Shown here in pieces: positions 1 through 9,403 of a stretch of 64,000 nucleotides of DNA. The stretch covers positions 248,001 through 312,000 of the forward strand of contig NZ_JACIJK010000001.1 in NCBI RefSeq assembly GCF_014199305.1. Direction: 5' to 3'. Below the pieces are notes generated by a model. It was not told the origin of the DNA. It made no database searches and worked only from the letters and a program-made list of their open reading frames with translations. The DNA comes from Sphingomonas aerophila. GTDB lineage: Bacteria > Pseudomonadota > Alphaproteobacteria > Sphingomonadales > Sphingomonadaceae. A program made the translations under genes and the position numbers. Numbering within the stretch: position 1 is the first letter of the stretch; the number at the start of each line of letters is the position of its first letter.

Positions 1-827
1 TCTTTGTCGAGATCCAGGAGAACGTGCGCGGCGAAGACGTGTTCGTGATCCAGTCCACGGGTTATCCCGCGAACGATAATCTGATGGAGCTGCTGATCAT
101 GATCGACGCGCTAAAGCGCGCGTCGGCAAAGCGGATCACGGCGGTTATCCCCTATCTCGGCTATGCGCGCCAGGATCGAAAGCCCGGCCCCCGCACCCCG
201 ATCTCGGCCAAGCTGGTGGCGAACCTGATCACCGTTGCCGGTGCCAATCGCGTGCTGTCGGTCGACCTGCATGCCGGGCAGATCCAGGGGTTCTTCGATA
301 TTCCCACCGACAACCTTTATGCCGCACCGGTGATGAGCGCAGACATCCGCGCGCGCTTTGCCGGGCGCAACATCATGGTGGTGTCACCGGACGTGGGCGG
401 CGTGGTGCGCGCGCGCGTGCTCGCCAAGCGGCTCAACAATGCGCCACTGGCGATCGTCGACAAGCGGCGCGAGCGGCCGGGCGAGTCGGAGGTGATGAAC
501 ATCATCGGCGATGTCGAGGGCCGGTTTTGCGTACTGATCGACGACATCGTCGACTCGGCGGGTACGCTTTGCAACGCGGCGGCTGCGCTAAAGGAAGCCG
601 GCGCGGAAGAGGTGGTCGCCTATGTCACCCATGGCGTGCTCTCGGGCGGCGCGGTGGCGCGAGTCGAGGGTTCGGAGCTGACGGAGTTGGTGATTACCGA
701 TTCGCTGGGCAATCACGAGGTGATCGACGCGTGCAAGCGGATCAGGCACTTGCCGATCGCGCCGTTGCTGGGTGAGGCGATCAAGCGAATCGCGGACGAG
801 ACGTCGGTCAGCAGTCTGTTCGACTAG
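1..827 (+). CDS. prs: Ribose-phosphate pyrophosphokinase, 5' truncated by window edge
   Basis: Makes PRPP from ribose 5-phosphate and ATP for nucleotide, histidine and NAD synthesis in the cytoplasm. The reading frame is already open at base 3, reading [19 protein letters not shown], so the apparent GTG at 24 is internal and the true start lies upstream of the window. Visible family motifs are the catalytic-loop region YARQDRK, the histidine stretch [13 protein letters not shown], and the PRPP-binding loop [13 protein letters not shown]. About 275 of the usual 310-320 residues are present. It ends with TAG, convergent with the PilZ gene 26 bp away. Confidence 0.97.
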   Translation, partial: FVEIQENVRGEDVFVIQSTGYPANDNLMELLIMIDALKRASAKRITAVIPYLGYARQDRKPGPRTPISAKLVANLITVAGANRVLSVDLHAGQIQGFFDIPTDNLYAAPVMSADIRARFAGRNIMVVSPDVGGVVRARVLAKRLNNAPLAIVDKRRERPGESEVMNIIGDVEGRFCVLIDDIVDSAGTLCNAAAALKEAGAEEVVAYVTHGVLSGGAVARVEGSELTELVITDSLGNHEVIDACKRIRHLPIAPLLGEAIKRIADETSVSSLFD

Positions 828-853
828 GGAGCGCTGGCCCGGCGGAGCTGCGC

Positions 854-1186
854 CTATCGGTTGCCGAGCGCGACGATGTGGTCGAACACCGCGGGATGCA
901 ATGGCTTCGCGAACGCGCAGCCATATTTGAACTTGTCACGCCACGCGACCACCGCCTCCAGCGGCGACAGGCCGGGCAGCGTCAGCCACACCACCGTGCC
1001 CGGCCACAGGGTGAAGCTCGTTTCGGCCCGGAAGCCGGACGCTGACAGGTCCACCACGTCGATCTCGAACCGGGTCTGGCCACGATCGCGCAGGTGGGCG
1101 CGCATCTTTATCGCCCGTCGCAGAGCGCGGCGATGTTCACTGTCAGAAACCGGCGTGAACGGCGGAGAAAAGGTCGGGCGGTCCAT
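854..1186 (-). CDS. PilZ domain protein
   Basis: A 110-residue single-domain protein of the PilZ family, which typically binds cyclic di-GMP. The arginine motif (RRALRR, residues 19-24) and the DLSASG motif (46-51) are both intact, followed by the family's W...YGCAF strand near residues 82-92. The retained binding residues make c-di-GMP binding likely, but the output is unknown because there is no fused effector domain. It is convergent with prs and divergent from sucC. No strong Shine-Dalgarno precedes the ATG. Confidence 0.85.
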   Translation of the reverse strand: MDRPTFSPPFTPVSDSEHRRALRRAIKMRAHLRDRGQTRFEIDVVDLSASGFRAETSFTLWPGTVVWLTLPGLSPLEAVVAWRDKFKYGCAFAKPLHPAVFDHIVALGNR

Positions 1187-1325
1187 GGCCGAAGGGCTTA
1201 CGTCCCGGTTGGTTACTTTTCGGCTAAGCCCCGCGCCGACAGGCTATGCTGCAACTGCGCTGGATTCGCGGCGGCGGCTGTGCGACAGGCGGCGCCAAAT
1301 TCCTTTTACGAAAGGCCAGAGCCCC

Positions 1326-2525
1326 ATGAACATTCACGAATATCAGGCCAAGGAGCTGCTGGCCAAGTTCGGCGTCCCCGTTCCCGCAGGTTTCGCCGCC
1401 ATGAGCGTCGACGAGGCGGTCGAGGCAGCGGGCAAGCTGCCCGGGCCCCTCTATGTCGTAAAGGCGCAGATCCACGCTGGCGGCCGCGGCAAGGGCAAGT
1501 TCAAGGAGCTCGGCCCCGATGCAAAGGGCGGCGTCCGCCTGGCTAAGACCGCTGACGAAGTGCGCGCTGCCGCAACCGACATGCTCGGCAATACGCTGGT
1601 GACCGTGCAGACGGGCGAGGCCGGCAAGCAGGTCAACCGACTGTACGTGACTGACGGTGTCGACATCGCGAAGGAGTTCTACCTCGCGCTGCTCGTCAAC
1701 CGCGCCACGGGTCGTGTGTCGATGGTCGCCAGCACCGAAGGTGGCATGGACATCGAAACGGTGGCCCACGACACGCCCGAGAAGATCCATTCGATCGACA
1801 TCGATACCGCAACCGGCTTCATGCCGCATCACGGCCGCGCCGTCGCAGCCGCGCTGGAGCTGAAGGGTGACCTGGCGAAGCAGGCAGCCAACGTCGCGTC
1901 CAAGCTGTATGCCGCGTTCCTGGGCACCGACGCCGAGCAGATCGAAATCAATCCGCTCGCCGTTACAGAGGACGGCAAGCTGATGGTGCTCGACGCCAAG
2001 GTCGGCTTCGACGGCAACGCCATGTTCCGCCACAAGGACATCGCCGAGCTGCGTGACGAGACTGAGGAGGATCCCGCGGAGATCGAAGCGTCGAAGTACG
2101 ACCTCGCCTATATCAAGCTCGATGGCGACATTGGCTGCATGGTCAACGGCGCGGGCCTCGCCATGGCGACGATGGACATCATCAAGCTGAACGGCATGTT
2201 CCCGGCGAACTTCCTCGACGTGGGCGGCGGCGCCAACAAGGAAAAGGTCACGGCGGCGTTCAAGATCATTCTTCAGGATCCGAACGTAAAGGGCATCCTG
2301 GTCAACATCTTTGGCGGCATCATGCGCTGCGACATCATCGCCGACGGCATCGTCGCGGCGGCGAAAGAAGTGAACCTGCAGGTGCCGCTGGTCGTGCGCC
2401 TGGAAGGGACCAACGTCCAGCAGGGCAAGGACATCCTGGCCAACTCCGGCCTGCCGATCGTCGCGGCCAACGACCTGGGCGACGCCGCGCAGAAGATCGT
2501 CGCCGAGGTGAAGAAGGTCGCCTGA
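1326..2525 (+). CDS. sucC: Succinate-CoA ligase beta subunit
   Basis: TCA-cycle enzyme subunit that, with SucD, interconverts succinyl-CoA and succinate with nucleotide phosphorylation. The 399-residue protein starts [17 protein letters not shown], the standard family N-terminus, has the ATP-grasp region ([17 protein letters not shown]), and ends with the CoA-ligase domain ([23 protein letters not shown]). The start at 1326 is preceded by AAAGG; the long upstream in-frame extension overlaps the antisense PilZ gene and is rejected. No sucD follows: the next genes are etfBA, so the alpha subunit must be encoded outside this window. Confidence 0.97.
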   Translation: MNIHEYQAKELLAKFGVPVPAGFAAMSVDEAVEAAGKLPGPLYVVKAQIHAGGRGKGKFKELGPDAKGGVRLAKTADEVRAAATDMLGNTLVTVQTGEAGKQVNRLYVTDGVDIAKEFYLALLVNRATGRVSMVASTEGGMDIETVAHDTPEKIHSIDIDTATGFMPHHGRAVAAALELKGDLAKQAANVASKLYAAFLGTDAEQIEINPLAVTEDGKLMVLDAKVGFDGNAMFRHKDIAELRDETEEDPAEIEASKYDLAYIKLDGDIGCMVNGAGLAMATMDIIKLNGMFPANFLDVGGGANKEKVTAAFKIILQDPNVKGILVNIFGGIMRCDIIADGIVAAAKEVNLQVPLVVRLEGTNVQQGKDILANSGLPIVAANDLGDAAQKIVAEVKKVA

Positions 2526-2551
2526 TCTTCTCCATCGTATCGGTTTTGATG

Positions 2552-2583
2552 AAGGGGTTCGGGCGGCAACGTCCGGGCCCCTT
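2552..2583 (+). terminator. Hairpin after sucC, candidate terminator
   Basis: An 11-bp stem (2552-2562 with 2573-2583, including two G-T pairs) with a 10-nt loop begins 26 bp after the sucC stop. Only a weak T-containing tail follows, so termination may be partial or Rho-assisted. The remaining gap to etfB holds no gene. Confidence 0.45.
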
Positions 2584-2700
2584 GATCGTTGTGGGTGGTG
2601 AACAAGGCTGCTCACCATACCGGACTTGCGAAAACGGCAATTCTGCGACTAGTGAGCAACCGATGCGCCCTGGGAAACGGCGCGGGAGAGAGTGCAAGCC

Positions 2701-3459
2701 ATGAAGGTGCTGGTACCGGTCAAGCGCGTGCTTGATTACAATGTGAAGCCCCGGGTGAAGGCGGACGGGTCGGGCGTCGACCTGTCCAACGTCAAGATGA
2801 GCATGAACCCGTTCGACGAAATCGCAGTCGAGGAGGCGATCCGTCTGCGTGAGGGCAAGAACGGCGGCGGAGTCACTGAGGTCATCGCAGTGTCCGTCGG
2901 GGAGCAGAAGTGCACGGAAACGCTGCGCACCGCCCTGGCTATGGGTGCCGATCGCGCGATCCTGGTCCAGACGGACGAGAAGGTCGAACCGCTCGCCGTG
3001 GCCAAGATCCTCAAGGCGATAGCCGATGAGGAAGGCCCGAGCCTGGTGATCCTGGGCAAGCAGGCGATCGATGACGACAATAACCAGACCGGGCAGATGC
3101 TCGCCGGCCTTACGGGCTGGGGCCAGGGCACGTTTGCATCGAAGGTCGAGCTCGCACCCGACTCGGTGACTGTGACCCGTGAGGTCGATGGCGGGCTCGA
3201 GACCGAGAAGCTGACGCTGCCGGCGATCGTCACGACCGACCTTCGCCTGAACGAGCCGCGCTATGCGTCGCTGCCCAACATCATGAAGGCGAAGAGCAAG
3301 CCGCTCAGCAACAAGACTCCGGCCGACTATGGCGTGGACGTCACGCCGCGCATCAAGACGCTCAAGGTGGTCGAGCCGGGCAAGCGCCAGGCCGGCGTCA
3401 AGGTCGCCGACGTCGATGAGCTGGTGAACAAGCTCACCGTGCTCGGCATCCGCAAGTAA
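2701..3459 (+). CDS. etfB: Electron transfer flavoprotein beta subunit
   Basis: Soluble ETF subunit that carries electrons from acyl-CoA and related dehydrogenases to ETF-ubiquinone oxidoreductase. The 252-residue protein starts [16 protein letters not shown], typical of EtfB, and carries the AMP-binding/recognition-loop region with [18 protein letters not shown] near residues 117-134. A GTG nine bases upstream is in frame, but the ATG at 2701 fits the family start and has GGGAGAG upstream. etfA follows after 22 bp, so the two are co-transcribed. Confidence 0.97.
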   Translation: MKVLVPVKRVLDYNVKPRVKADGSGVDLSNVKMSMNPFDEIAVEEAIRLREGKNGGGVTEVIAVSVGEQKCTETLRTALAMGADRAILVQTDEKVEPLAVAKILKAIADEEGPSLVILGKQAIDDDNNQTGQMLAGLTGWGQGTFASKVELAPDSVTVTREVDGGLETEKLTLPAIVTTDLRLNEPRYASLPNIMKAKSKPLSNKTPADYGVDVTPRIKTLKVVEPGKRQAGVKVADVDELVNKLTVLGIRK

Positions 3460-3481
3460 GCTCGAAGCGAGGACAAGAGAC

Positions 3482-4414
3482 ATGAAGACTCTGGTTTGGG
3501 TCGAGCACGACGGCGGCTCCGTGAAGGACGCGACCCTATCCGCCGTGACCGCGGCGTCGAAGCTGGGCGAGGTGCATCTGCTCGTCGCAGGTCAGGGCGT
3601 AGACGCCGTGGCACAGGCTGCTGCCCAGATCGCGGGTGTGGGCAAGGTCCATGTCGCCGATGATGCCGCCTTCGCCCATGCGTTGGCTGAGAATGTCGCG
3701 CCGCTGGTCGTCGAGCTGATGGGCCACCACGACGCGTTCGTGGCGCCGGCGACCACGTCGGGCAAGAACATTGCCCCGCGTGTCGCCGCGCTGCTGGACG
3801 TCATGCAGATCAGCGACATCCTGTCGGTTGAGGGCGAGGACACCTTCACCCGCCCGATCTATGCCGGCAACGCCATTGCGACCGTGCAGACGTCGGACGC
3901 CAAGAAGGTCATCACCGTCCGCACCACCGCCTTTGAGAAGGCGGCGGCGACGGGCGGCTCGGGCACGGTCGAGGCCGTGGCCGCAAGCGGCGCCGACAAG
4001 GGTGTGTCGACCTTTGTTGGTTCCGAGATCGCGGCCAACGCGCGCCCCGAGCTGACCAGCGCGAAGGTGATCGTGTCAGGCGGGCGGGCGCTGGGTTCGG
4101 GCGAGAAGTTCCGCGAGCTTATCGAGCCGCTGGCCGACAAGCTCGGCGCCGGCGTCGGCGCGAGCCGCGCGGCGGTGGATGCAGGCTTTGTCCCCAACGA
4201 CTACCAGGTCGGCCAGACCGGCAAGATTGTGGCACCCGAAGTCTATGTCGCGGTCGGCATCTCCGGTGCGATCCAGCATCTTGCCGGCATGAAGGATTCA
4301 AAGATCATCGTCGCGATCAACAAGGACGAGGACGCGCCGATTTTCCAGGTCGCGGACATCGGCTTGGTCGGCGACCTGTTCAAGATCGTGCCCGAACTGA
4401 CGGAGAAGCTGTAG
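3482..4414 (+). CDS. etfA: Electron transfer flavoprotein alpha subunit
   Basis: FAD-binding partner of EtfB. The 310-residue length is normal. The C-terminal FAD domain is complete, with [13 protein letters not shown], the [20 protein letters not shown] stretch, the [11 protein letters not shown] loop and [11 protein letters not shown]. It starts with ATG after GCGAGGACAAGAGAC. A terminator-like hairpin follows directly, separating it from the convergent xylanase gene. Confidence 0.97.
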   Translation: MKTLVWVEHDGGSVKDATLSAVTAASKLGEVHLLVAGQGVDAVAQAAAQIAGVGKVHVADDAAFAHALAENVAPLVVELMGHHDAFVAPATTSGKNIAPRVAALLDVMQISDILSVEGEDTFTRPIYAGNAIATVQTSDAKKVITVRTTAFEKAAATGGSGTVEAVAASGADKGVSTFVGSEIAANARPELTSAKVIVSGGRALGSGEKFRELIEPLADKLGAGVGASRAAVDAGFVPNDYQVGQTGKIVAPEVYVAVGISGAIQHLAGMKDSKIIVAINKDEDAPIFQVADIGLVGDLFKIVPELTEKL

Positions 4415-4449
4415 GCCTGTTAGCGCCGGCCAGCGCTGGCGCAACAGGC
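4415..4449. terminator. Hairpin after etfA
   Basis: Inverted repeat GCCTGTT (4415-4421) with AACAGGC (4443-4449), extended inside by GCGCC (4423-4427) with GGCGC (4438-4442) around one bulged A. It starts immediately after the etfA stop and sits between two convergent genes, so it can act in both directions. No T-tract is present. Confidence 0.5.
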
Positions 4450-4479
4450 CCGGTCGGCGCGGCACCAGCCGTGTCCGAC

Positions 4480-4502
4480 GTCACGGGAGCAACTCCCGTG
4501 AC
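4480..4502. repeat. Perfect 10-bp inverted repeat between etfA and the xylanase gene
   Basis: GTCACGGGAG (4480-4489) and CTCCCGTGAC (4493-4502) are exact reverse complements around a CAA loop. It is the second hairpin in this 180-bp convergent gap and may be an additional terminator or mRNA 3'-end stabiliser. Nothing else is recognisable in the gap. Confidence 0.6.
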
Positions 4503-4594
4503 GGCCCCCGCCGCTCAATATCCCAGTCTTCAGCCGTCACTCGGCTCAGCCGTCGTGACCAAGCGTTTAGTCCCGACCGGCCATTTTCTGCCGG

Positions 4595-5839
4595 TCAGCG
4601 CACCGCCGTCGCCCGGAACGCGTCCGCTACCGCTTCGCGCAGCGGTTTGGCCGCGAACACTGCATCATAGGGATTGGGCCGTAGCGGCAGGCCATCGCGG
4701 CGCGGCTGGAACGACTGCAACCAGCTGTACCGATCGCTCATGCCCCAGAACAGTACGTCCTTGAGCTGGCGGTAGCTCATCATGATGTCGAGCCAGCCCC
4801 TGCCCAGCGTCGCAATATCGGCGTCACGCACCGCCGGGTCGGAGGAAGGGCGATCAACGTCGGTAACGTCCATCTCCGTCACGACCAGATCATAGCCAAG
4901 CGCCACGACCTGATCGAGAAACGCGCGCCAACCCGCAGTTCGTTGATCAACGATCGCCGCGGCGGACGCTGTGGAGTAAAAGCCGATGTGCGACTGTACG
5001 CCGAGTGCGTCGACCGGCACGCCGCGCTCTCGGAAGCCTCGCAGCAGGGCCAGAACGCCGGCCTGATGGGTCGGCGTACCCCAGTCCATATAGTCGTTGT
5101 AGACGAGCTGCGTGGTTGGCAGTTCCGCCCTTGCTGTGCGGAAGGCGAGATCGAGCAGGCTGGCATCGCCGCCGACGGCACGAGAGAGTGAGTTGGTCCG
5201 CAGGGCACCGGTCGCCGGGTCCACCGCCTCGTTGATCACGTCCCAGCTGGCAATCTGGTTGCCGTAGCGGCGCGTGACGGTCTGAACGTGTTCGCGGACC
5301 AGCCGCTCCGCCTCGGCTCGCGGATTGCTGCCAAAGTCATAGGTGGTGAGCCAGCCCGGGAAGCGCTCGGCCACGTACCAGAGCAGCGTATGGCCTCGCA
5401 TGGCCATGTTCCTGGACTGCGCATAAGCGAGCATCGCGTCAGCGCGGTCGAAATCGAAGCGATCCACGCTCGGACGCAGCGCCTGCCACTTCAGCTCATT
5501 CTCGGGCACCAGTATCGAACAGTCACGCTCGAGCAGCGCAGCATAGCTGGGATTGGCGAACGAGCCCGCATCGCCGGCAGCGCTCCAGGCGAAGGTGGAG
5601 CCGAAGCGCATGTTGCGGGTCGCAGCCAGCGCGGACAGGCTGGCCGTACCGCCAGGGGTCGGCGTGGGGGTCGGGCTGGGGGCGGGACTGGGCGCGGGAC
5701 TGGGTGCGGGTGATGGAGTCGGCGTCGGGGCTGACACGATCGGTACCGTACCGCCTCTGCTGCCTCCTCCGCCGCCACATGCGGTGACGGCCAGCCCTGT
5801 GCCCAGCACCAGGCTCTGCCGCCGCGTGATCCGCTCCAT
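4595..5839 (-). CDS. GH10 family endo-1,4-beta-xylanase, predicted lipoprotein
   Basis: A glycoside hydrolase family 10 enzyme that would cleave the beta-1,4-xylan backbone by a retaining mechanism. The 414 residues comprise an N-terminal export signal with RRQSLVLG and a lipobox-like VTAC (Cys21), a low-complexity Pro/Ser/Thr linker (about residues 38-64), and the GH10 barrel. The acid/base Glu204 is in WDVINEA and the nucleophile Glu322 in VVTEMDV. The twin arginines suggest Tat export, though the motif is short, and the cysteine suggests membrane anchoring. No xylan-uptake or xylosidase genes are nearby, so it stands alone. Confidence 0.93.
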   Translation of the reverse strand: MERITRRQSLVLGTGLAVTACGGGGGSRGGTVPIVSAPTPTPSPAPSPAPSPAPSPTPTPTPGGTASLSALAATRNMRFGSTFAWSAAGDAGSFANPSYAALLERDCSILVPENELKWQALRPSVDRFDFDRADAMLAYAQSRNMAMRGHTLLWYVAERFPGWLTTYDFGSNPRAEAERLVREHVQTVTRRYGNQIASWDVINEAVDPATGALRTNSLSRAVGGDASLLDLAFRTARAELPTTQLVYNDYMDWGTPTHQAGVLALLRGFRERGVPVDALGVQSHIGFYSTASAAAIVDQRTAGWRAFLDQVVALGYDLVVTEMDVTDVDRPSSDPAVRDADIATLGRGWLDIMMSYRQLKDVLFWGMSDRYSWLQSFQPRRDGLPLRPNPYDAVFAAKPLREAVADAFRATAVR

Positions 5840-5909
5840 CAGGTCTCTCCCTGCCGGTTCCTTGCCGGCCGGGCGAATGGTGACGCTACCAGCGCGTGAT
5901 TACAACGGC

Positions 5910-6911
5910 TTAGAATCCCGACAGAAAGCTTGCGACGTTGTGGCCGAGCGCGCCGGCGGCATATCCGCCTTCCATGACGATCACGGTCGGCCAATCAGCA
6001 CGGGCGATGTCGCGGGCAAGAACCGCGTAGTCGGGCGTGGTTAGCGCGAAGTGGCTGATCGGGTCGCCTTCCCAGGTATCCGCACCAAAGCTGACGACCA
6101 GTAGGCCTGGGTCGAACCGCCCGATTGCATCAAGCGCGATGGCTTGGGCGCGGCGAAACGCGTCGAGTCGCGTCCCGTGCGGCAGCGGCAGGTTGAGTGT
6201 CGCGCCATGCCCGTCACCCTCGCCCGCCTCACCCGGATGCCCCCAGTAGAAGGGATAGTCCGTCGCCGGGTCGGCGTGGACCGAGGCGAAGAACACGTCC
6301 CCCCGGCCCCAGAAGATGTCCTGGGTGCCGTTGCCATGATGATAGTCGATGTCGAGGATCGCGACCCGCCCTACGCCCGCATCGCGCGCGGCCTGGGCTG
6401 CCACGGCCGCGGCGTTGATGTGGCAGTAGCCGCCGCAATAATCGCGGCCGGCATGGTGGCCGGGCGGGCGGCACAACGCGAAGGCGGCGCGGTCGCCATC
6501 CAGCACCGCTTGTGCCGCAGCAAGGGCGGCTTGCGCACCCGCATAGCTCGCGGTGAAGGCTTGCGGTGTGATCGGGGTCACGGTGTCGAACGCGTGTCGG
6601 CCGAGCAGCGCGTCGACTCGGGTCAGTTGCTGTGCCCGACGATGCACGGGGAAGGCGTAGGGGATGGCATCACCCGCTCGCCCCGCCTCTCGCCACAGGT
6701 CCGGCACCCGTTGCAGCGCGTCGAGATAGGCAGCGTCGTGGACGCGTAGCAGCGGAGCGATGCCACGATCTTGGGGCCGCTCCGCCCCGCCGATCGCGGC
6801 CAGGATGATCTGGGCGCGCTCGGGCGTGTCGGCATACGGTGACTGCGCGCCGTTCCACAGCTCATAAAGCGGGGCATGGGCGAGTTGGGCTGGATCAAAG
6901 AACCGCCTCAC
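5910..6911 (-). CDS. Histone deacetylase / acetylpolyamine amidohydrolase family protein
   Basis: A zinc hydrolase of the HDAC superfamily; bacterial members deacetylate acetylpolyamines or other acetyl-amide substrates. The active site is intact: the His pair in RPPGHHAG (152-153), the zinc ligands in DIDYHHGNGTQ (Asp189, His191) and Asp278 in SFGADTWEGDP. I place the start at the GTG at 6911, reading VRRFFDPAQL, because it overlaps the upstream SRAP stop in a GTGA arrangement and gives the usual family N-terminus; longer starts would run into the SRAP gene. The product is 333 residues. The physiological substrate cannot be deduced from the sequence. Confidence 0.9.
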   Translation of the reverse strand: MRRFFDPAQLAHAPLYELWNGAQSPYADTPERAQIILAAIGGAERPQDRGIAPLLRVHDAAYLDALQRVPDLWREAGRAGDAIPYAFPVHRRAQQLTRVDALLGRHAFDTVTPITPQAFTASYAGAQAALAAAQAVLDGDRAAFALCRPPGHHAGRDYCGGYCHINAAAVAAQAARDAGVGRVAILDIDYHHGNGTQDIFWGRGDVFFASVHADPATDYPFYWGHPGEAGEGDGHGATLNLPLPHGTRLDAFRRAQAIALDAIGRFDPGLLVVSFGADTWEGDPISHFALTTPDYAVLARDIARADWPTVIVMEGGYAAGALGHNVASFLSGF

Positions 6912-7498
6912 CCGACCCGCTCCACGGTCAGGCTGCCGGCGGGCAAGGGCTGCGTCAGCTCCGCCGAGGGAACCCGGGGATCGAGCCAGTTCGCCCATTG
7001 TTCGCGGCCGAGCACCACAACCTGACGCGAGTGATAGGGGGCGATGTCGGGACCGGGAGGGCAGGTGAGCATGGTGAACGCCTCCCCGACCGCCGGGTCG
7101 CGCCGGAACAGCCCGGCGATACAGAACCAGTCATGCCCGACCAGGCGGAACGCCCATTTGGTTTTCCGCTTGGCACCCGGCTCTTCTGGGGCGGTGAACT
7201 CGTAGAAGGAGTCCACCGGGATCAAGCAGCGCCCTTCAACCAGCCGCCGTCCGTCCGAGCGGTAATTGTACACCGGCTTGCCACCCGGACCCGGCCAGCT
7301 CCAGCGCCGCGTCACCAGTTCCGCTTCCGCCGGTGCGTCGGCAGCCGCGCGGATGATGGTGGTCTGTTCCGTGATGCGGAAGCCATCGAGCGGCGCCATG
7401 TTGGGCGGCCCTTCCGGAAAGCGGAGCGGGATGCCGGTCTGACCCCAATCTTCGCGCAATAGCCCGAGTTCGATGCGGCGGGCGGCCTCGTTGCACAT
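6908..7498 (-). CDS. SOS response-associated peptidase (SRAP) family protein
   Basis: Homologue of YedK/HMCES, which forms a stable thiazolidine crosslink to abasic sites in single-stranded DNA through Cys2 and so shields them. The expected residues are visible: Cys2 after the initiator Met, Asn78 in YNYRS, Glu100 in SFYEF and His156 in YHSRQ. At 196 residues it is slightly shorter than E. coli YedK, and several surrounding motif residues are diverged. Its stop overlaps the start of the HDAC-family gene, which implies translational coupling. Confidence 0.9.
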   Translation of the reverse strand: MCNEAARRIELGLLREDWGQTGIPLRFPEGPPNMAPLDGFRITEQTTIIRAAADAPAEAELVTRRWSWPGPGGKPVYNYRSDGRRLVEGRCLIPVDSFYEFTAPEEPGAKRKTKWAFRLVGHDWFCIAGLFRRDPAVGEAFTMLTCPPGPDIAPYHSRQVVVLGREQWANWLDPRVPSAELTQPLPAGSLTVERVG

Positions 7499-7538
7499 GG
7501 GCGGGCTCTCCGATGGTCAGGGGTGAGCGTATCGTGCC

Positions 7539-7573
7539 GGTCGGGCGGGGCAAGCGCCCGCCCCGCCCCGACC
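7539..7573 (-). terminator. GC-rich hairpin upstream of lysS stop region, candidate terminator
   Basis: GGTCGGGCGGGG (7539-7550) pairs with CCCCGCCCCGACC (7561-7573) with one bulged base, leaving a 10-nt loop. On the minus strand it begins four bases after the lysS stop and precedes the SRAP gene. It has no T-tract, so intrinsic termination is uncertain. Confidence 0.4.
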
Positions 7574-7576
7574 CGA

Positions 7577-9193
7577 TCAGGCGGCGACGCGCTCCAGCGC
7601 CTGCGCGATCAGAGCACGACTGTTTTTGATGCCGTAAAGCTTGATGAAGCTGCCCATGCGCGGACCCTGGCTGGAGCCGAGCAGCGTTTCGTAGAGCGCC
7701 TTGAACCAGTCGCGGAGCGACTCAAAGCCGCCCCCATCCCCGAACTGGCCCTTGCCGATCTCATAAACGATGTTCTGAATGTCCTCGGCGCTCGCATCCG
7801 CCGGCAGGGCGGCGAGTTCGGCATCCAGGCGGCGGAGCGCGTCCACCTCCACGCCCTCGGGCGCGCGGCGGACCAGCGTTGGCGCGACGAAATCGCGGGC
7901 ATAGGCGAGCGCGTGGCCGATCAGTCGGTCGAGCTCCGGCTCGCTCTCAGGCGTCGCGTCGGGAACATAGTTGGCGAGATAACCCCAGACCTGCTCGCGC
8001 GTGGCATCGCCCATCACGCCGACCAGGTTCAGCAGCAACCCGAACGTCACCGGCAGTGTGCCCGTGGGCACCTCGCCACCATGGATGTGGTGAACGGGAT
8101 TGCCGAGCTGTTCCTTGATCGCCTGGCCCGGATAGGCGCCGTGGAACTGCCAATATTCGTCCACCGCACGAGGGATCACGCCCATGTGGAGCTGCTTGGC
8201 CTTCTTTGGCTCGCGATAGGCGAAGAAGGCGAGGCTCTCCTCGGGACCATAGGTCAGCCACTGGTCAAGGCTGAGCCCGTTGCCCTTTGACTTGGAGATC
8301 TTCTCGCCCTTTTCGTCGAGAAACATCTCATAGGTGAAGCCTTCGGGCGGCCGACCACCAAGCACTCGGGCGATCTTGCCTGACTGGGTGACCGAGTCGA
8401 TCAGGTCCTTGCCCGCCATCTCATAGTCGACGCCGAGCGCGACCCAGCGCATCGCCCAGTCGACCTTCCATTGCAGCTTGGCGAGGCCGCCCAGCGCCGA
8501 CCGGACGATCCGCTCGCCGCTCTCGTCAGTGAACGCGATGGTGCCCGCGTCAGCGTCCACCACTTCGACCGGCACCTGCAGCACGACGCCCGATGTCGGG
8601 CTGACCGGCAGCACCGGCGAATAGCTGGCGCGCCGCTCCGCACGGAGCGTGGGCAGCATCACCGCCTGGATCGCGTCATAGTGACGCAGCACCAGCTTCA
8701 GTGCGTCGTCGAATCGGCCCGAAGCATAGTATTCGGTCGAGGAGGCGAATTCGTACTCAAAGCCGAACCGGTCGAGAAACTGGCGCAGCATCGCATTATT
8801 GTGCGCGGCGAAACTGTCGTGCGTGCCGAACGGATCGGGAATGCGCGACAGCGGCTTGCCCAGATGCTCGGCCAACATCGCGCCATTGGGGACGTTGTCG
8901 GGCACCTTGCGCAATCCGTCCATGTCATCGCTGAACGCCACTAGCCGCGTCGGCTGATCGGACAGCGCAGCGAAGGCGCGGCGGACCATGGTGGTGCGCA
9001 ACACTTCGTTGAACGTGCCGATATGCGGCAGGCCCGAGGGCCCGTAGCCCGTCTCGAACAGGATCGGTGAAGGCTGGCCGTCCGCCGACGGCTTGCCATT
9101 TGGATAGCGGGCGAGGAGCTTGCGCGCCTCCTCAAAGGGCCAGGCTTTGGACTCCAGCGCCGCGGCGCGCAGGGCGGTATCAACGTCGGTCAT
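7577..9193 (-). CDS. lysS: Lysine-tRNA ligase, class I
   Basis: Charges tRNA-Lys; this is the class I (archaeal-type) enzyme common in alphaproteobacteria, unrelated to the class II LysRS of most bacteria. The HIGH-type signature is in [10 protein letters not shown] (about residues 52-61) and the KMSKS-type loop is KISKSKGNG (about residue 290). The start at 9193 ([13 protein letters not shown]) gives 538 residues, normal for the family; an extension starting at 9214 has no better support. The C-terminal helical anticodon-binding region is complete. Confidence 0.96.
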   Translation of the reverse strand: MTDVDTALRAAALESKAWPFEEARKLLARYPNGKPSADGQPSPILFETGYGPSGLPHIGTFNEVLRTTMVRRAFAALSDQPTRLVAFSDDMDGLRKVPDNVPNGAMLAEHLGKPLSRIPDPFGTHDSFAAHNNAMLRQFLDRFGFEYEFASSTEYYASGRFDDALKLVLRHYDAIQAVMLPTLRAERRASYSPVLPVSPTSGVVLQVPVEVVDADAGTIAFTDESGERIVRSALGGLAKLQWKVDWAMRWVALGVDYEMAGKDLIDSVTQSGKIARVLGGRPPEGFTYEMFLDEKGEKISKSKGNGLSLDQWLTYGPEESLAFFAYREPKKAKQLHMGVIPRAVDEYWQFHGAYPGQAIKEQLGNPVHHIHGGEVPTGTLPVTFGLLLNLVGVMGDATREQVWGYLANYVPDATPESEPELDRLIGHALAYARDFVAPTLVRRAPEGVEVDALRRLDAELAALPADASAEDIQNIVYEIGKGQFGDGGGFESLRDWFKALYETLLGSSQGPRMGSFIKLYGIKNSRALIAQALERVAA

Positions 9194-9279
9194 AGAGCCT
9201 CGCGACCTAAGCACCCGTCAAGACGCTGGCAATGCCGGGTTGCCGATCGGTGTGATCAGCCGCTATGGACGGGCGCAAC

Positions 9280-9335
9280 TGCAAGGACCCGGTGCAACCC
9301 CGGGTGGCTATTCCGGCCGCCGATCCGCCGGACAA
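9280..9335 (+). promoter_or_regulatory. Structured leader upstream of the SulP gene, candidate sul1-type RNA
   Basis: The 210 bp between lysS and the SulP gene contain two hairpins close together: ACCCGG/CCGGGT (9287-9292 with 9300-9305) and TCCGG/CCGGA (9312-9316 with 9328-9332). Alphaproteobacterial SulP genes are known to carry a conserved structured leader called sul1. I recall that association but cannot match this sequence to its covariance model by eye, so the identity is a guess from position and structure. Confidence 0.3.
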
Positions 9336-9403
9336 CATGCCCGCCACGCTTCAGGTCGCGCCAGCGACGATGCGACGGGCATCACTCTTCCTGGTTGCCA
9401 AAC

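Noticed and set aside
1224..3483. Long antisense frames opposite sucC and etfB
   Set aside because: Antisense to clear genes with full motifs; no family features or plausible start sites.
5640..5735. GC-rich tandem repeat resembling a minisatellite
   Set aside because: It is explained as the coding sequence of the Pro/Ser/Thr linker of the GH10 protein.
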